From contig JABLTG010000098.1 of the NCBI GenBank assembly GCA_016618085.1, forward strand, positions 4,980 through 68,979: DNA of 64,000 bases. The letters are read 5' to 3'. Positions 32,648 through 43,102 of this stretch are shown in pieces. Positions within the stretch are counted from its first letter, which is position 1; the number at the start of each line of letters is the position of its first letter. This DNA comes from Neovahlkampfia damariscottae. Taxonomy: Eukaryota; Heterolobosea; Selenaionea; Neovahlkampfiida; Neovahlkampfiidae. A program made the translations under genes and the position numbers. A model generated the notes under the pieces. The model worked only from the letters and a program-made list of their open reading frames with translations. It was not told where the DNA came from and made no database searches.

Positions 32648-33000
32648 TTATTGAAACAGATTTGTTTGATCATCTATTGGAGTTTTGGATAATAAATCAA
32701 TGTAAAGATCAGTTGTCTGAACGTAATTTAAGACTCAAAATTACTTACTTTGTTTAAAACATCATTGATAGTTTTTTTTCCTTCGTTGCAATACAAGTTG
32801 ATTTCTTTCATCAAAACTGACAAAAATTCTGTTTCTGAAACAAATTTGTATTTTCCTTCTTCCAAAACAATCAAATCAAAAAAATAATCTTGGTCAATAG
32901 AAAACTTGGCAGTTTGATTTTTAAATTCTTTGAAATCAAAAGAACATGAATTATCTTCACTGAATGTAAATTTTTTAATTTCTTCTTCCACTGATGTCAT
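32648..33000 (-). CDS. RWD-like N-terminal-only relative of UBE2Q
   Basis: Two exons (33000-32749, 32716-32648; intron 32 nt) give about 106 residues. It aligns with only the N-terminal domain of the adjacent UBE2Q genes (EEEIKKFTFSEDNSCSFDFK, NLYCNEGKKTINDVLNK, then TTDLYIDLLSK after the conserved intron position) and stops before the conjugating domain. It has its own CCAAT box 30 bp upstream. Either a truncated duplicate or a small regulator that competes for partners of the full enzymes. Confidence 0.7.
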
Positions 33001-33064
33001 TTGTGTATGTGAACAGTTATATTGTTTAAGCAACCAATGAAATGATTTTATCAAAATAATTTAT

Positions 33065-34095
33065 TTATAACCCTTTAGTATCCCATTTGTGATCATTTGC
33101 CACTCTAAAGAAAGCCTCTTTTGCTTCTGATTCACTGTATATATGATTATTACCAAAATCAATTCTAGGAGATCCATTTGTCATTTCTAATTTGATTTGG
33201 AGAAATATGGACTCAAGAGAGATGACAGGATTCCATCCAGTTTGAGTCAACAACTCAAAACATATGGAACCACCTACTGTGACTCTTCCTGTATGAAATG
33301 CGAACCTAGGAGAAATAACTCGAATGAAAGGAGGACGATATGGATAATTCTCTTTGAACTTCATTTCTAATTTCACGTAGTCCTGACCATTATGATTCTT
33401 GGCATATTTCTTCAAATCATTTACAACTAAAAAAAATTAAAAATTTAGTGGGAATTGAACTTACAATCTGGACAAATAGATTTCTCGAAATCAAAAAATC
33501 TAATTTCCCAATGATACAGATTATTTTTGATTGGAGAAGCACTAAATCCATATTTTGAATTATCTGTTTTACAAAGTTCAATGTAGTCTTTCATTAAGCG
33601 ATCAGTTGCTTGTTTTGTTGACGACTTTTCAACTCCAAAATTCTTCAATAAATCTAAATAATCTTCATAGGATATTCCTTGAATTGGTGCCTTTTTTTTA
33701 GTTTCTACAATGAAAGTATCATCTTCTTCCATCACATCATCAAATTCTAATTCGACTTCTTCTTCAGTTGGTGAACTTAAAAACTCAGTATAAGAGTCTG
33801 TTGCCTTGTAAAGTTTTGTTTTAATTTTTTTTTTTTTTTTTTTTACTTTTATCAAAACATCACTAATTATTTTCTTTCCTTGGTTACAGTATGTATTCAC
33901 TTGTTCACACCATTCATCAAGAAATTCTTCTGCTGTTGTAACTTTGAATTTTCCTTTTGACAAAATAGAAACATGGAATACGTATTCTTCGTCGATTAAA
34001 AAAGTTATATCATTATCATCTGTCTTTTTTAAAGAGAAGTAAACATTTTCTTCACTTTCAAGAAATTCTTCAACCTCAGGTTTGAGTGAAGTCAT
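33065..34095 (-). CDS. Ubiquitin-conjugating enzyme E2 Q family
   Basis: Three exons (34095-33847, 33804-33465, 33426-33065; introns 42 and 38 nt) give about 316 residues. The N-terminal RWD-like domain and an acidic linker lead to a Q-type UBC fold. That fold has YPYRPPFIRVISPRFAFHTG, the active-site cysteine in GGSICFELLT and GWNPVISLESIFLQIK. UBE2Q enzymes can ubiquitinate non-lysine residues in animals; whether this one does is unknown. It is a close paralog of 36871-37934, sharing even the first bases of the second intron. Confidence 0.9.
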
Positions 34096-34217
34096 TGTAC
34101 AGAATGATTGGTTCAAAAAAAAATCCCTTTTAACAGCTTTGAATAATCGAAATGAATATATTTGAATAATTCACATGCAAATTATTTTGACCAATTGTCT
34201 GTCTTGTAGGGTTTTGG

Positions 34218-35219
34218 ATGAGTTGTTCAAAGGAAGTGATAACCATTGAAGATGATTTTCTTGATCCTTACCTTTCACTAAAAGAATTGACACTTTGTAG
34301 AACAGTTAAAATGGACAAAAATATTTGTGTCATTGCTGTATCTGAAAAAAAACAAATTATGGCACTTGGTTTAGAAGATGGTTCCATTATTATAAAACAA
34401 ACAAATAATTTTGAAACAATTTTCAATAAGAACAAACATAATTCATTCATTTGCAGTCTTTTATTCACTGATGATGGGAACTTTTTATTTTCTGGAGACA
34501 GAAATGGAACAATTATCAAATGGAATTTAGAAAAAAAAAATTGGTCTCATATTTTCACTAAAGCGCATCAAAATTATATTGTAACAGATATGAAGATTTT
34601 TGGAAATTATTTAATTACTTGTGGATTTGATTCTTTTGTTATTTTTTGGAACTTAAAAAATTACTGTAAAATTACCTCATTTTCTTATCACGGAGAACAA
34701 TTTTCAGTCATGTATATATGTCCCATCAAAGAATATTTATTTATTGGCACAAATGAAGGAACTCTGTTAATTATTGATTTGAAAGATTTTAAAATTGTTG
34801 ATACTGTGAAAGTCGAAAACTCAGGAATTTGGTCAATTGTACCATCACCAAAAGATATATCTTTATATTTCGGAACTGATTCAGGATATTTATACCAGTA
34901 CTTTGATGATGGTTCAATACTGTCAAGTAAAATTCATGACAACAGAATTTCGGAGATGACAAGTTTTCAAAATCACATTGTTTCTGTTTCAGTTGATTAT
35001 ACATTGAAAATGACTGAATTTAAATCAATGAAAGTTATTTTAGAAAAAAAACAATCAAATTTTCATTTTACAGGTCTCCAGAAATTAGAAAACAAATATA
35101 TTTTAACATGTGGTGTAAATTCACCAAAATTGGGAATTTGGAGCATTTGTGGTCAATTTCAATTGTATTTCTTCTTTTCAAAGAACAAAAAAGCAGACAT
35201 GTATTTCTATTTCAAATAA
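34218..35219 (+). CDS. WD40-repeat protein
   Basis: Single exon, 333 residues forming one seven-bladed propeller by repeat count (LFTDDGNFLFSGDRNGTIIK, WNLEKK; YLITCGFDSFVIFWNLK; EYLFIGTNEGTLLIIDLK; YILTCGVNSPKLGIWSI). There are no extra domains. CCAAT lies about 26 bp upstream. Unrelated in detail to the 5' WD40 pair. Complex membership unknown. Confidence 0.82.
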   Translation: MSCSKEVITIEDDFLDPYLSLKELTLCRTVKMDKNICVIAVSEKKQIMALGLEDGSIIIKQTNNFETIFNKNKHNSFICSLLFTDDGNFLFSGDRNGTIIKWNLEKKNWSHIFTKAHQNYIVTDMKIFGNYLITCGFDSFVIFWNLKNYCKITSFSYHGEQFSVMYICPIKEYLFIGTNEGTLLIIDLKDFKIVDTVKVENSGIWSIVPSPKDISLYFGTDSGYLYQYFDDGSILSSKIHDNRISEMTSFQNHIVSVSVDYTLKMTEFKSMKVILEKKQSNFHFTGLQKLENKYILTCGVNSPKLGIWSICGQFQLYFFFSKNKKADMYFYFK

Positions 35220-35471
35220 TTCTTTAAAATTATTGGCTATTATAATTTCATGTTGTACATTTTGTAATATGATGAATAGCTTATCAGAAGGTCCATTCAC
35301 TTAATATATTGATTAAAAGTTTATTTTCCCAATTTTTGTTTTACATATTTTTGATCACTCTATTTTAAAAATGACATGTCCTTTGACAATTTCAACGAGT
35401 CTTCTTTTGACATTAAACCATCAACTTTGTTAAAAGGTATAATAGTTGTATTTTTGACCAATAAAATTGAG

Positions 35472-36449
35472 ATGGACACTTTATTACCTTTGTCGTCAGC
35501 TGCAGGTAAAAAAACTTTTTTTTTAATCCATAGTTTCAACTGCTGGACTTATGTATCCAGTGGATGTTATGAGAGCACTCAAAATGGCATCAGCTGGAAG
35601 TAATGATGCATTCAGCATCGGAGATTTCTACAGAAAATATGGAATCAGAGGAATGCTCGGACAAGGCCTTTTACCTGAACTTTTAAAAAGTTCATCAATG
35701 AGAGTCAGTAAATTCTTTTTTTTTCCGATAGTTCTTGACAGTAAGACCTTTTTAAAATAATTTTATTTTTTTTCAGAAACATTTAAAAAAAAAGCTTCTG
35801 AAGCTCATCCACTGCAAAAAGGTCTTGCTGGCGGTTTAGCAACTATTCCAGAAATTTTAATGATCTCACCAATGGAAGTTGCAAAAATTGGACTTCAATT
35901 AGATCGTGAAAACAAATTTAAAAACAATTCAATTGAATTTATCAAACATATTCAAAAAACAAAAGGAATCTCTGGTTTATATTCAGGATGGTCAGGAATG
36001 CAATGGAGACAAGTAAAAAAAAAATAAAAAAATATTAACACTCATAGTTTATGTGGACAGGAACTTATTTTGCAACATTAGCAAGTTGGAAAAGACTTGT
36101 AGAACCTACTATTAAAGATATTGGTGGTGGTGATAAAACAGCTTCACTTATCAGTGGATTTTTAGCTGGTGTTTTTGCTTCAATTCCTAATGCTCCTGGT
36201 GATGTTGTCAGATCAGTTGTTCAAAAGAAATTATTTGAAAATCCAGAAAGAAAAGCTTATGGTATTTCATTTGGTGGTGTTAAAGAACATATTGATGTTG
36301 CGAAAGAAATTGTTTCACAAAAAGGAGTTCGAGGATTATATGCTGGATTTACTTTTAAAGCACTTCATTTAGGTGGAAGTGGTGCATTAATGGCTTTCTT
36401 TATCCCAATATTTTCAAAATTATTCGGCATTTCTTACTCAGGTGTTTAA
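35472..36449 (+). CDS. Mitochondrial carrier family protein
   Basis: Exons 35472-35505, 35534-35707, 35777-36012 and 36048-36449 give about 281 residues. An optional 9-nt exon at 35732-35740 would add three residues in phase. Three repeats carry carrier signatures: YPVDVMRALKM, SPMEVAKIGLQLD and APGDVVRSVVQKK (PxD/E followed by basic residues). The family moves metabolites across the inner mitochondrial membrane. The substrate looks like a di- or tricarboxylate by overall feel only. I start at ATG 35472, 12 bp after GACCAATAAA; a frame from 35376 is less likely. Confidence 0.85.
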
Positions 36450-36870
36450 ATAAAAACTTTTGCAGAAATTGAAGAGTTGATTAATTTTTTTGTTGTGATG
36501 GGACCAAAAAAAATGAAATGTTGTCTGTATTTGATCTGTCTTAAACATAAGAGAAAGAATTAAAAACAGAAAAATTCTTCAAATATTCTGGATTCCATTG
36601 ATTAAGATGTACTCAAATTTTGGTAATTAAAATTATGAATGTTTATTTTCTTCAAATAAATCCATCTTTTGTCCATCTGTGACCTTTTTGATGCTTTATG
36701 GATAATTATGTAAAAGCTCTGAGGTTTGATAGTTTGAAAAAGTTGTTTAATAAAATATTTATCAAATTTATTTTTGAAAGTTCTATTTCCACAATAACTC
36801 TATTTTTAAATTATTTTTCTTTTTTTAAAAAACTCTTTCATTGGTTTATTTCAAACAAACAACAAAAGTC
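36450..36870. other. Intergenic region, one CCAAT box
   Basis: About 420 bp, the longest gene-free stretch apart from the 20.6-kb gap. It is AT-rich with no open frame of note. ATTGGTTT at about 36840 belongs to the next gene. A stretch around 36665-36745 has scattered TGATG and CTGA strings but no convincing box C/D structure. Confidence 0.5.
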
Positions 36871-37934
36871 ATGAGCTCACTCAAATCAGAAATTGATGAA
36901 TTTATTGAAGGTGAAGAAAACCTTTATTCTTTTGAAGTCAAAGAACTCAACTCAGATGACTTCAAACTTTCCATTGACGGAGATTTTGATTTCACTGTTA
37001 AAGTTCTCGAAAAAGGAAAATTTGAAGTTTCATCAGAAGAAGAATTTTTAGAAGACTGGGTTATATCAGTAAACACATACTGTAACCAAGGAAAAAAAAG
37101 TGTGGAAGATGTTCTGATCAAGGTATTTTTTTTTTACTATTTACTGTTAATCTGAAAGGCTTCAGACGCATACACTGATTTAATGGCATCACCAAAATCA
37201 GAACCAGATGTTAATTTTGGAAATGATGATGTTATCATGCCAATTATTGAAACAAAACCTGATGACAGTAAACCAAAAATCTCATTTGAAGAATTATCAA
37301 AATATAAAAAAATGTTTGACGTTGATTCAAGTTCAAATAAAACTGCTATTGATCGTCTTATGAAAGATTACATAGAACTTTGTAAAACAGATCACTCAGA
37401 TTTAGGATTTAGTGCTGAACCTATTGATGGTAATTTATTCAAATGGGAGATTAGATTTTTTAATTTTGAAAAATCAGTTTGTCCAGATTGTAAGTTCAAT
37501 TCCCTTCTTTTTTTTAATTTTTTTTTTTTGTTTTAGTTGTGAAGGATTTACAAACGTACGCAAAAAGTCATAACGGTCAAGACTATGTCAAGTTAGAAAT
37601 GGTATTTTTACCTGACTATCCTTACAAACCACCTTTTATTAGAGTCATTTCTCCAAGGTTTTTTTTTTTTTTAAAAATTAATATTTTTAGATTCGCTTTT
37701 CATACAGGAAGAGTAACTGTTGGTGGATCTATATGTTTTGAATTATTAACTGGTTCAGGATGGGCTCCTTCAAATTCATTAGAATCAATTTTTCTTCAAA
37801 TCAAACTTGAAATGAACAATGGAAAACCAAGAGTAGATTTTACAAAAGATTATGATTATAGTGAATCAGAAGCAAAACAAGCATTTTTCCGTGTGGCAGG
37901 AGATCATGGTTGGGATACTAACGGATTAAAATAA
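36871..37934 (+). CDS. Ubiquitin-conjugating enzyme E2 Q family, second copy
   Basis: Four exons (36871-37122, 37159-37489, 37537-37657, 37691-37934; introns 36, 47, 33 nt) give about 315 residues. Same domain order as the 33-kb copy, with the active site GGSICFELLTGSGW and a matching C-terminus (ESEAKQAFFRVAGDHGWDTN). It carries one intron more than its paralog, inserted inside SPRFAF where the paralog is continuous. The first two introns are at identical positions in both copies. CCAAT lies about 28 bp upstream. Confidence 0.9.
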
Positions 37935-37956
37935 AAGAACATAAACAATACAAATT

Positions 37957-38589
37957 TTATTTTTTGAATGGAATTTTAATTTTAAAACGTCCATAATCTT
38001 TTTCTCCTCTTTGTAAACAATATCCTCTTAGACACATTAATTTTGAATTTAAAACAACTTGTCCTGAAATTTTTTTTCTTGTTGCTTTTACATCTTTTAA
38101 TTGAACACAAATTGAAAATATATTTGCTGGTATGTATCCATAAAATTGTATGATTCTGTCAATAACAGGTTTGAAAGGTAATAATTGTGGTATCAAAGAA
38201 ATTACTCTCAAAAGTGTCATTTCATCTAAACATCCTTTTGCTTCTACATACTGATCAAATATGATTCTTTCTCTGACAATAAGACGAACTCCTACTTTTG
38301 CTTGACTTTGATCTGCATATAATTCAATACAAGTTTTTCCAATGACTCTAATATTTTCACATTTTGTCCAGTTCACATTTCTGTTTGGAAAATCTGAAAC
38401 TAATGGAAATTGTTCCATTTTGTTGAGAAATTTTTGAATTTCCATTTCTGAATTTTTTTCAGCGTCTTTTATTAAGTTTCTGAAGGTTTCTTCATCAATT
38501 TGGAACTTTTCTACCTTTTTGAGTGAGATAGATTCTTTAGCCATAGTAAAAGCGAAAAAAATGAAGAAAAGTATGACAGTTATTCTCAT
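37957..38589 (-). CDS. Secreted cysteine-containing protein
   Basis: Single exon, 210 residues. It starts with a signal peptide (MRITVILFFIFFAFTM, cleavage near AKES). The mature part has six spaced cysteines in a beta-rich C-terminal region (CENIRVIGKTCIELY, KGCLDE, FSICVQLK, LMCLRGYC), somewhat like the DUF4773-type pattern, but I would not assign it. No membrane anchor. CCAAT lies about 22 bp upstream. Extracellular or vacuolar location inferred. Confidence 0.65.
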   Translation of the reverse strand: MRITVILFFIFFAFTMAKESISLKKVEKFQIDEETFRNLIKDAEKNSEMEIQKFLNKMEQFPLVSDFPNRNVNWTKCENIRVIGKTCIELYADQSQAKVGVRLIVRERIIFDQYVEAKGCLDEMTLLRVISLIPQLLPFKPVIDRIIQFYGYIPANIFSICVQLKDVKATRKKISGQVVLNSKLMCLRGYCLQRGEKDYGRFKIKIPFKK

Positions 38590-38688
38590 CTCCAGTCAAG
38601 AATAATTGTCCAATTAAAATGTTTCCAACGATGATTTAGAAGGTTGAAATAAAAATGAGAAAGATGATTTTTTTTGATGGAGAATTTA

Positions 38689-40356
38689 TTATTGAGGACC
38701 AGAGTCATCTTTGGATAAAATATGAAATCTTGAGTCTTTCAATTTTGTATTTTTGAAAATATCAGAAACAATTCCAATATGCATAATACGATCACCAGAC
38801 TGAAAAATGATGTCAAAAAAAAAAATATAATGTTACTTGTGCAATAGGATTTGTTGCTTTACCAACAATTATTCCATCATCTGGTGAGAAATATTCTTTT
38901 GTTAATTTTCCAAAAATAGTGTGAACTTCCGCGACCAGTTCTCCTTTCTTGACCCATGTATTAAGTGCCGGATGGACTGTCAAAACACCACCTGTGTCTG
39001 TATAAATCCAATATGAACTACTGCATATTGTCAATTTATGTGTTGGTTTTGCAAATGTCAAAACATTTGGGATCATGGTTAAAAATTTCATGACTTCCCA
39101 AACACCTCTTAAAGTAATGGCGATAAATTTTTCTTGAAATACTGAAGGATTTCCAATTTCAATAGTGATTGTTTTGATTCCTAATGCCATCAAAGTACCT
39201 CTAAGTGTTGTTTTACTTGTGTTATGCACAATGATTTCTGGGTAATGCAAAAGAGCCATTCTTGAAGTTGAGAGGTCATTCATGTCACTTCTAACATATA
39301 AACTGTTAATTCTACCATGTGATGCAGTATGCATATCAATTAAATATTCAAATTGAGTTAGAATATTTGTGAATAAACGATAAACATAAACTTCACTTGT
39401 ACTTCCATGTTCTTTACCAGGAAATACTGAATTCAAATCAATACCATCATTGAAATATCTTATACTGTTTCCATATGCAAGTGGATTACAAACTGGAATA
39501 GCTACTACTGTACCATTCAATGTTTTCAAATCAAGTTTTTCCATTAATCTATGTACAACTACGATACCATTGATTTCATTCCCATGAAGAGCAACTGTAA
39601 TACCAAGTATTGGTCCTAAAAAATAAGTTTTGTTCAAATATTTCATACCTTCTTGTACTCCTTTTGCTATAATAATTGGAATTGAAATATCTTCCGCCAA
39701 TGGATCTTCAAAAATTGGATACCAAAAATGATAGAATTTACCACCTTCTAAACCTTTTATATTGAGTTTTTTAATTTTTTCAGGTTGTTTTGGAATTTTA
39801 TTAGAAACTTCTTCATCTGGAATAGTTTCATCATCATCAATAATCAAATCATAAAGTTTGGTTTGTGATTCTTTTAAAACAGTTGATGTAGCAAAATATG
39901 AAGTTTTGACTTTTTTCATAAAATCTTTTTTTGTTTCAACCGATTTTGGGTAACTGAAATTTTTGTTGAATTTTTTTGTGATTTTTTCAAAACCTTTAGT
40001 ATTTAATTGTACATAATCTTTTAAAAGTGTTTAGTATTGATGTATTAATTACCTTGAAGAGTTGCAATTTTTTCTGAAATTTGATGTAAAGATTGTTGAA
40101 AGATGAGATTGTTTGTTATTTCTTTTGAACTTTCTTCCATATCTTTAACGTTTTCTTTAATTTCATTTTCTTTTGATTTATAAAATAATTCCACTTTTTC
40201 AAGTTCAGTTTCTAGTAATTTGTAAAATTCAACAATGTCCAATTTTGTTTCATCAATAAGGTTCTTTTTGATCATCCTTTTGAGTGTATCAAAATCTATG
40301 TAATCAGAAGACCATTCAGTTTTTTGATGGAGCTTCAAAGTGTTTCCGAACTTCAT
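38689..40356 (-). CDS. SPX domain fused to aspartoacylase-type zinc hydrolase
   Basis: Three exons (40356-40053, 40017-38837, 38799-38689; introns 35 and 37 nt) give about 531 residues. The N-terminus is an SPX domain: MKFGNTLKLHQKTEW, YIDFDTLKRMIKK and, across the first splice, DYVQLNTKGFEKITKKFNK with the lysines that bind inositol pyrophosphates. The rest is a succinylglutamate desuccinylase/aspartoacylase (M14-like) domain with zinc ligands in HGNEING and DMHTASHGR, then NDGIDLNSVFPG and a C-terminal beta domain. The joint model suggests a hydrolase controlled by phosphate status (inference). Confidence 0.85.
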
Positions 40357-40526
40357 TTTTTTTGTTTTTTAAAAAGTTGGTTGGTAGAATGAACCAATCA
40401 CATTTTATTTCCAACCGAATTTTTTTGGGTCAAGGGAAAGTGATTATTTCAATTAGAAGGTTCTATTTAGAATTACAATTTTTTGTAAACGACTACATTT
40501 TTGACCAATTACAACAATCCCTAAAA

Positions 40527-41949
40527 ATGAATGATGACCATGATGAACATGAGACACCACAATTTGTTCCCAATCCATTTGATGATTTGCCATTATATGA
40601 AATAAAAACATCACCAGAATTCAAAGACAAAGAAACTCATTTCCGTAAACTAACAAAAATCTAAAATTTGGTATTAGAAGTTGAAGAAATTCCACAACCA
40701 TTGGCACCAGAATTTGATGAAACTAACAGTAAATTTCATTTCAAAAATTTATATATTCCAAGTTTCACCACAACAAAAGAGTATTCAAGAGACTGAACAT
40801 TCTCATCAACATGAGCTTCAAAAATGTAAAAAAAAATACTAAAATTAAAATATTCAATCTAGACAAAGATGAACTTAATAATTCCTTCACACTCAATGAA
40901 ACACCAGAAAAATCAAATAAAAAACCAAACCGACAACCAAAACTTCATGGAAATGAAATCTGCAGAAACTGTCATAAACAAGGAGGCGAATTAATAGCTC
41001 CATGTAAATGTGTTGGTTCACTCAGATATGTTCACAGAAAATGTCTAAATGAATGGAGAATGTAAGAAAAAAATACCAAACTAAACTCATTTCTTTCAAA
41101 AGGTATTCACCAAATGAATTGAGTTTTTCAAGATGTGATAATTGTCATTATGGATACAAATATGAAAAAATGCAATCCAAAAAAGAATATTGTCATCCTT
41201 ATCTGAAATTTTTTGTATTCACAGGAGTTGATATTGGTCTAGTTTTGTTTTTATGGCAAATTTTAACTTTTGTAATTTATGGATTAGTGGCTCTGATTGA
41301 TTGGAATGGACTTAGATATAAATATATTTACCCAAGATGGAACTGGTTTCTTGCTGATTACTTTAATGCGAATGTTTTATTTTTTTATGGATTTGCTCAT
41401 GCCATTGCTTTGTTGATTGTTATTAAAATAACTGTGTCTTGTTGTGATCGATTTTGTGGTATTTTTAAATATCAAAAAAACTACACTTATGAAACTTATC
41501 ATTATAATCCACTCATGAGCACATTTGATTGGTAAAATGAACAAAATCACATTTGTTTTAATTCTCAAAGGTTTTTCATTTGGTATTTCTGGTCAATTTG
41601 GTATCCAATGCCTGGAGGTTCTTTTGGGACAGAAGTTTGTGGTTTTGGTAATTGTGAGTATTGCTTCTGTCATCCAATGGAACTTGGAGTCATTCCTGAT
41701 TGTAGTGGCTCTTTTCAGTCTTGTGATATTGGAGACATTGATTTTTGCAAAGGGTGTGGAGAAGGGGCAGTTGTAATTCTCCCAATACTAATTGCCATAG
41801 TTTTAATCATTGCTCTTATTGGATTTATCATTGGTATGATTTTCTTTATTATTTTTGTGATAACTGTTGTTCAAAAGAGAGTTCATTATCTCAAGAAAAA
41901 AACTGAAATTAACACTGCTATGATTTTGGATCGAGATTTAGAAGTATAA
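40527..41949 (+). CDS. RING-CH (MARCH-like) membrane ubiquitin ligase
   Basis: Six exons (40527-40644, 40678-40728, 40763-40825, 40863-41061, 41103-41531, 41571-41949; introns 33-41 nt) give about 412 residues. An acidic N-terminus leads to a RINGv C4HC3 finger ([29 protein letters not shown]). Several hydrophobic segments follow, with a cysteine-rich loop ([14 protein letters not shown]), and a last membrane helix before [11 protein letters not shown]. It is probably an E3 ligase of endosome or ER membranes acting on other membrane proteins. CCAAT lies about 22 bp upstream. Confidence 0.88.
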
Positions 41950-41972
41950 AACTTTTTATTTTTTTTACAATG

Positions 41973-42543
41973 TTAATGGAATGCTGCTTCAGATAATCCA
42001 CGAATTCTTCTGGTCAACTTTTTTGAATTTTTTTTTAGTGGATTTTTTTTTACTTGAATATCTTTCACCATGATAGTTACTCTTTTTCCATGAATGGCGC
42101 ATAAATTTCTGTTTTTTTTAATTTAAAAAAGCAATGTTTTTACGAATCTTCAAATAAATGAACGAGATATGCTTCTGCTGCTTGTTGAAGAGCTTCTAAA
42201 GCAACAGCGTTCCATCTAAAACCTTTTGAAAATTAATTTTGTTTTTAATTCTTACCAACTTCGTTTCTGTCTATATTTTCAGCGATTTCTTTGACCTTGA
42301 AAAATTTAAAAGTAAAATTACTAGATTTTTATTTACCACTCTAGCAAATGAAAGTCTTGGTATTAAAAAGTTTGTTGTTCTTTGAAAACGACGGATTTCT
42401 AAAAGTGCATTCACTGCCCTTTGGCTTAACGGTTTTTCTTCTTTTTTTTTTATTCCTTTTTTAGGTTTTGGTTTTGGTGGTGGTGATGGTGAAGAGTTTT
42501 CAGAAGATGATGAGTCGTAATTTCCAATTCTTCTTGGTGGCAT
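41973..42543 (-). CDS. CENPA: CENP-A-like centromeric histone H3 variant
   Basis: Five exons (42543-42337, 42295-42256, 42222-42144, 42108-42054, 42017-41973; introns 33-41 nt) give 141 residues. The histone fold is clear: [60 protein letters not shown], ending [12 protein letters not shown]. The tail ([18 protein letters not shown]) lacks the ARTKQTARKS of canonical H3. Loop 1 is about three residues longer than in H3 and contains GFRWNAVAL, matching the F-x-W of CENP-A, and VHLFED and RRIRGL also match human CENP-A. Its presumed role is to mark the centromere. Confidence 0.82.
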
Positions 42544-42632
42544 AACGTCAAAACAAATTGAAATAATAAACCAATCATTTTTCATCAACTTTTAACACCT
42601 TTTTTTTTGCCTCAAATTCAACAAAATTTCAA
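42544..42632. promoter_or_regulatory. Divergent promoter, CENP-A-like / small membrane protein
   Basis: An 89-bp gap with one clear AAACCAATCAT at about 42570, 28 bp from the histone start and 60 bp from the plus-strand start, plus a T-tract. One box may serve both directions. Confidence 0.5.
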
Positions 42633-42996
42633 ATGGAAAAACTAGAACGTATACTGACTTCAGGATGGTAAACACAATTTATTTCATTTTTTTTATTCAA
42701 TTTTTCGTAGGAGTAAAGTATTTCTGCTTGGTGTTCTTGTTTCATTTTCCACAATAAAAAATAAATTTTTTATGAAAGAAAAGTAAGTCTTGAAACGTTT
42801 TTTATTCAAAGTTTGAAAAAACAGGGAAACTTCAGTTCAGCAATACTCTGATGCAGAAGCAAAAGAATCAATTTTGAAAATAAAAAAATTGAAAGAGTTT
42901 TATGAGGTGAATGGTAAGTTTCCTGATGATGTAAATATTTCGAAATATGAGTATCAAGTTTTAAAGTCTCAAATTGAAAAATTAAAAGAAAAATAA
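42633..42996 (+). CDS. Small single-pass membrane protein (92 aa)
   Basis: Three exons (42633-42667, 42711-42782, 42825-42996; introns 43 and 42 nt). The protein starts MEKLERILTSGWSKVF with one hydrophobic segment (FLLGVLVSFSTI). A charged, probably helical region follows (DAEAKESILKIKKLKEFYEV), ending KYEYQVLKSQIEKLKEK. All phases agree. No family recognised; the size and topology recall small mitochondrial inner-membrane or complex-assembly proteins, which is only a guess. Confidence 0.55.
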
Positions 42997-43102
42997 AAAA
43001 TAAAAAAAAATTTGAATGTTTATTCATTGAAAAAATTAATAAAAAGTTATTTTGAGGAGTTTAAATTTTTATTGGCCAGAACAAACAATTTTTTTTTTAA
43101 CA

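Noticed and set aside
36660-36750. Possible box C/D snoRNA (TGATG ... CTGA)
   Set aside because: The C box is imperfect, there is no terminal stem, and such short strings are expected by chance in 420 bp.
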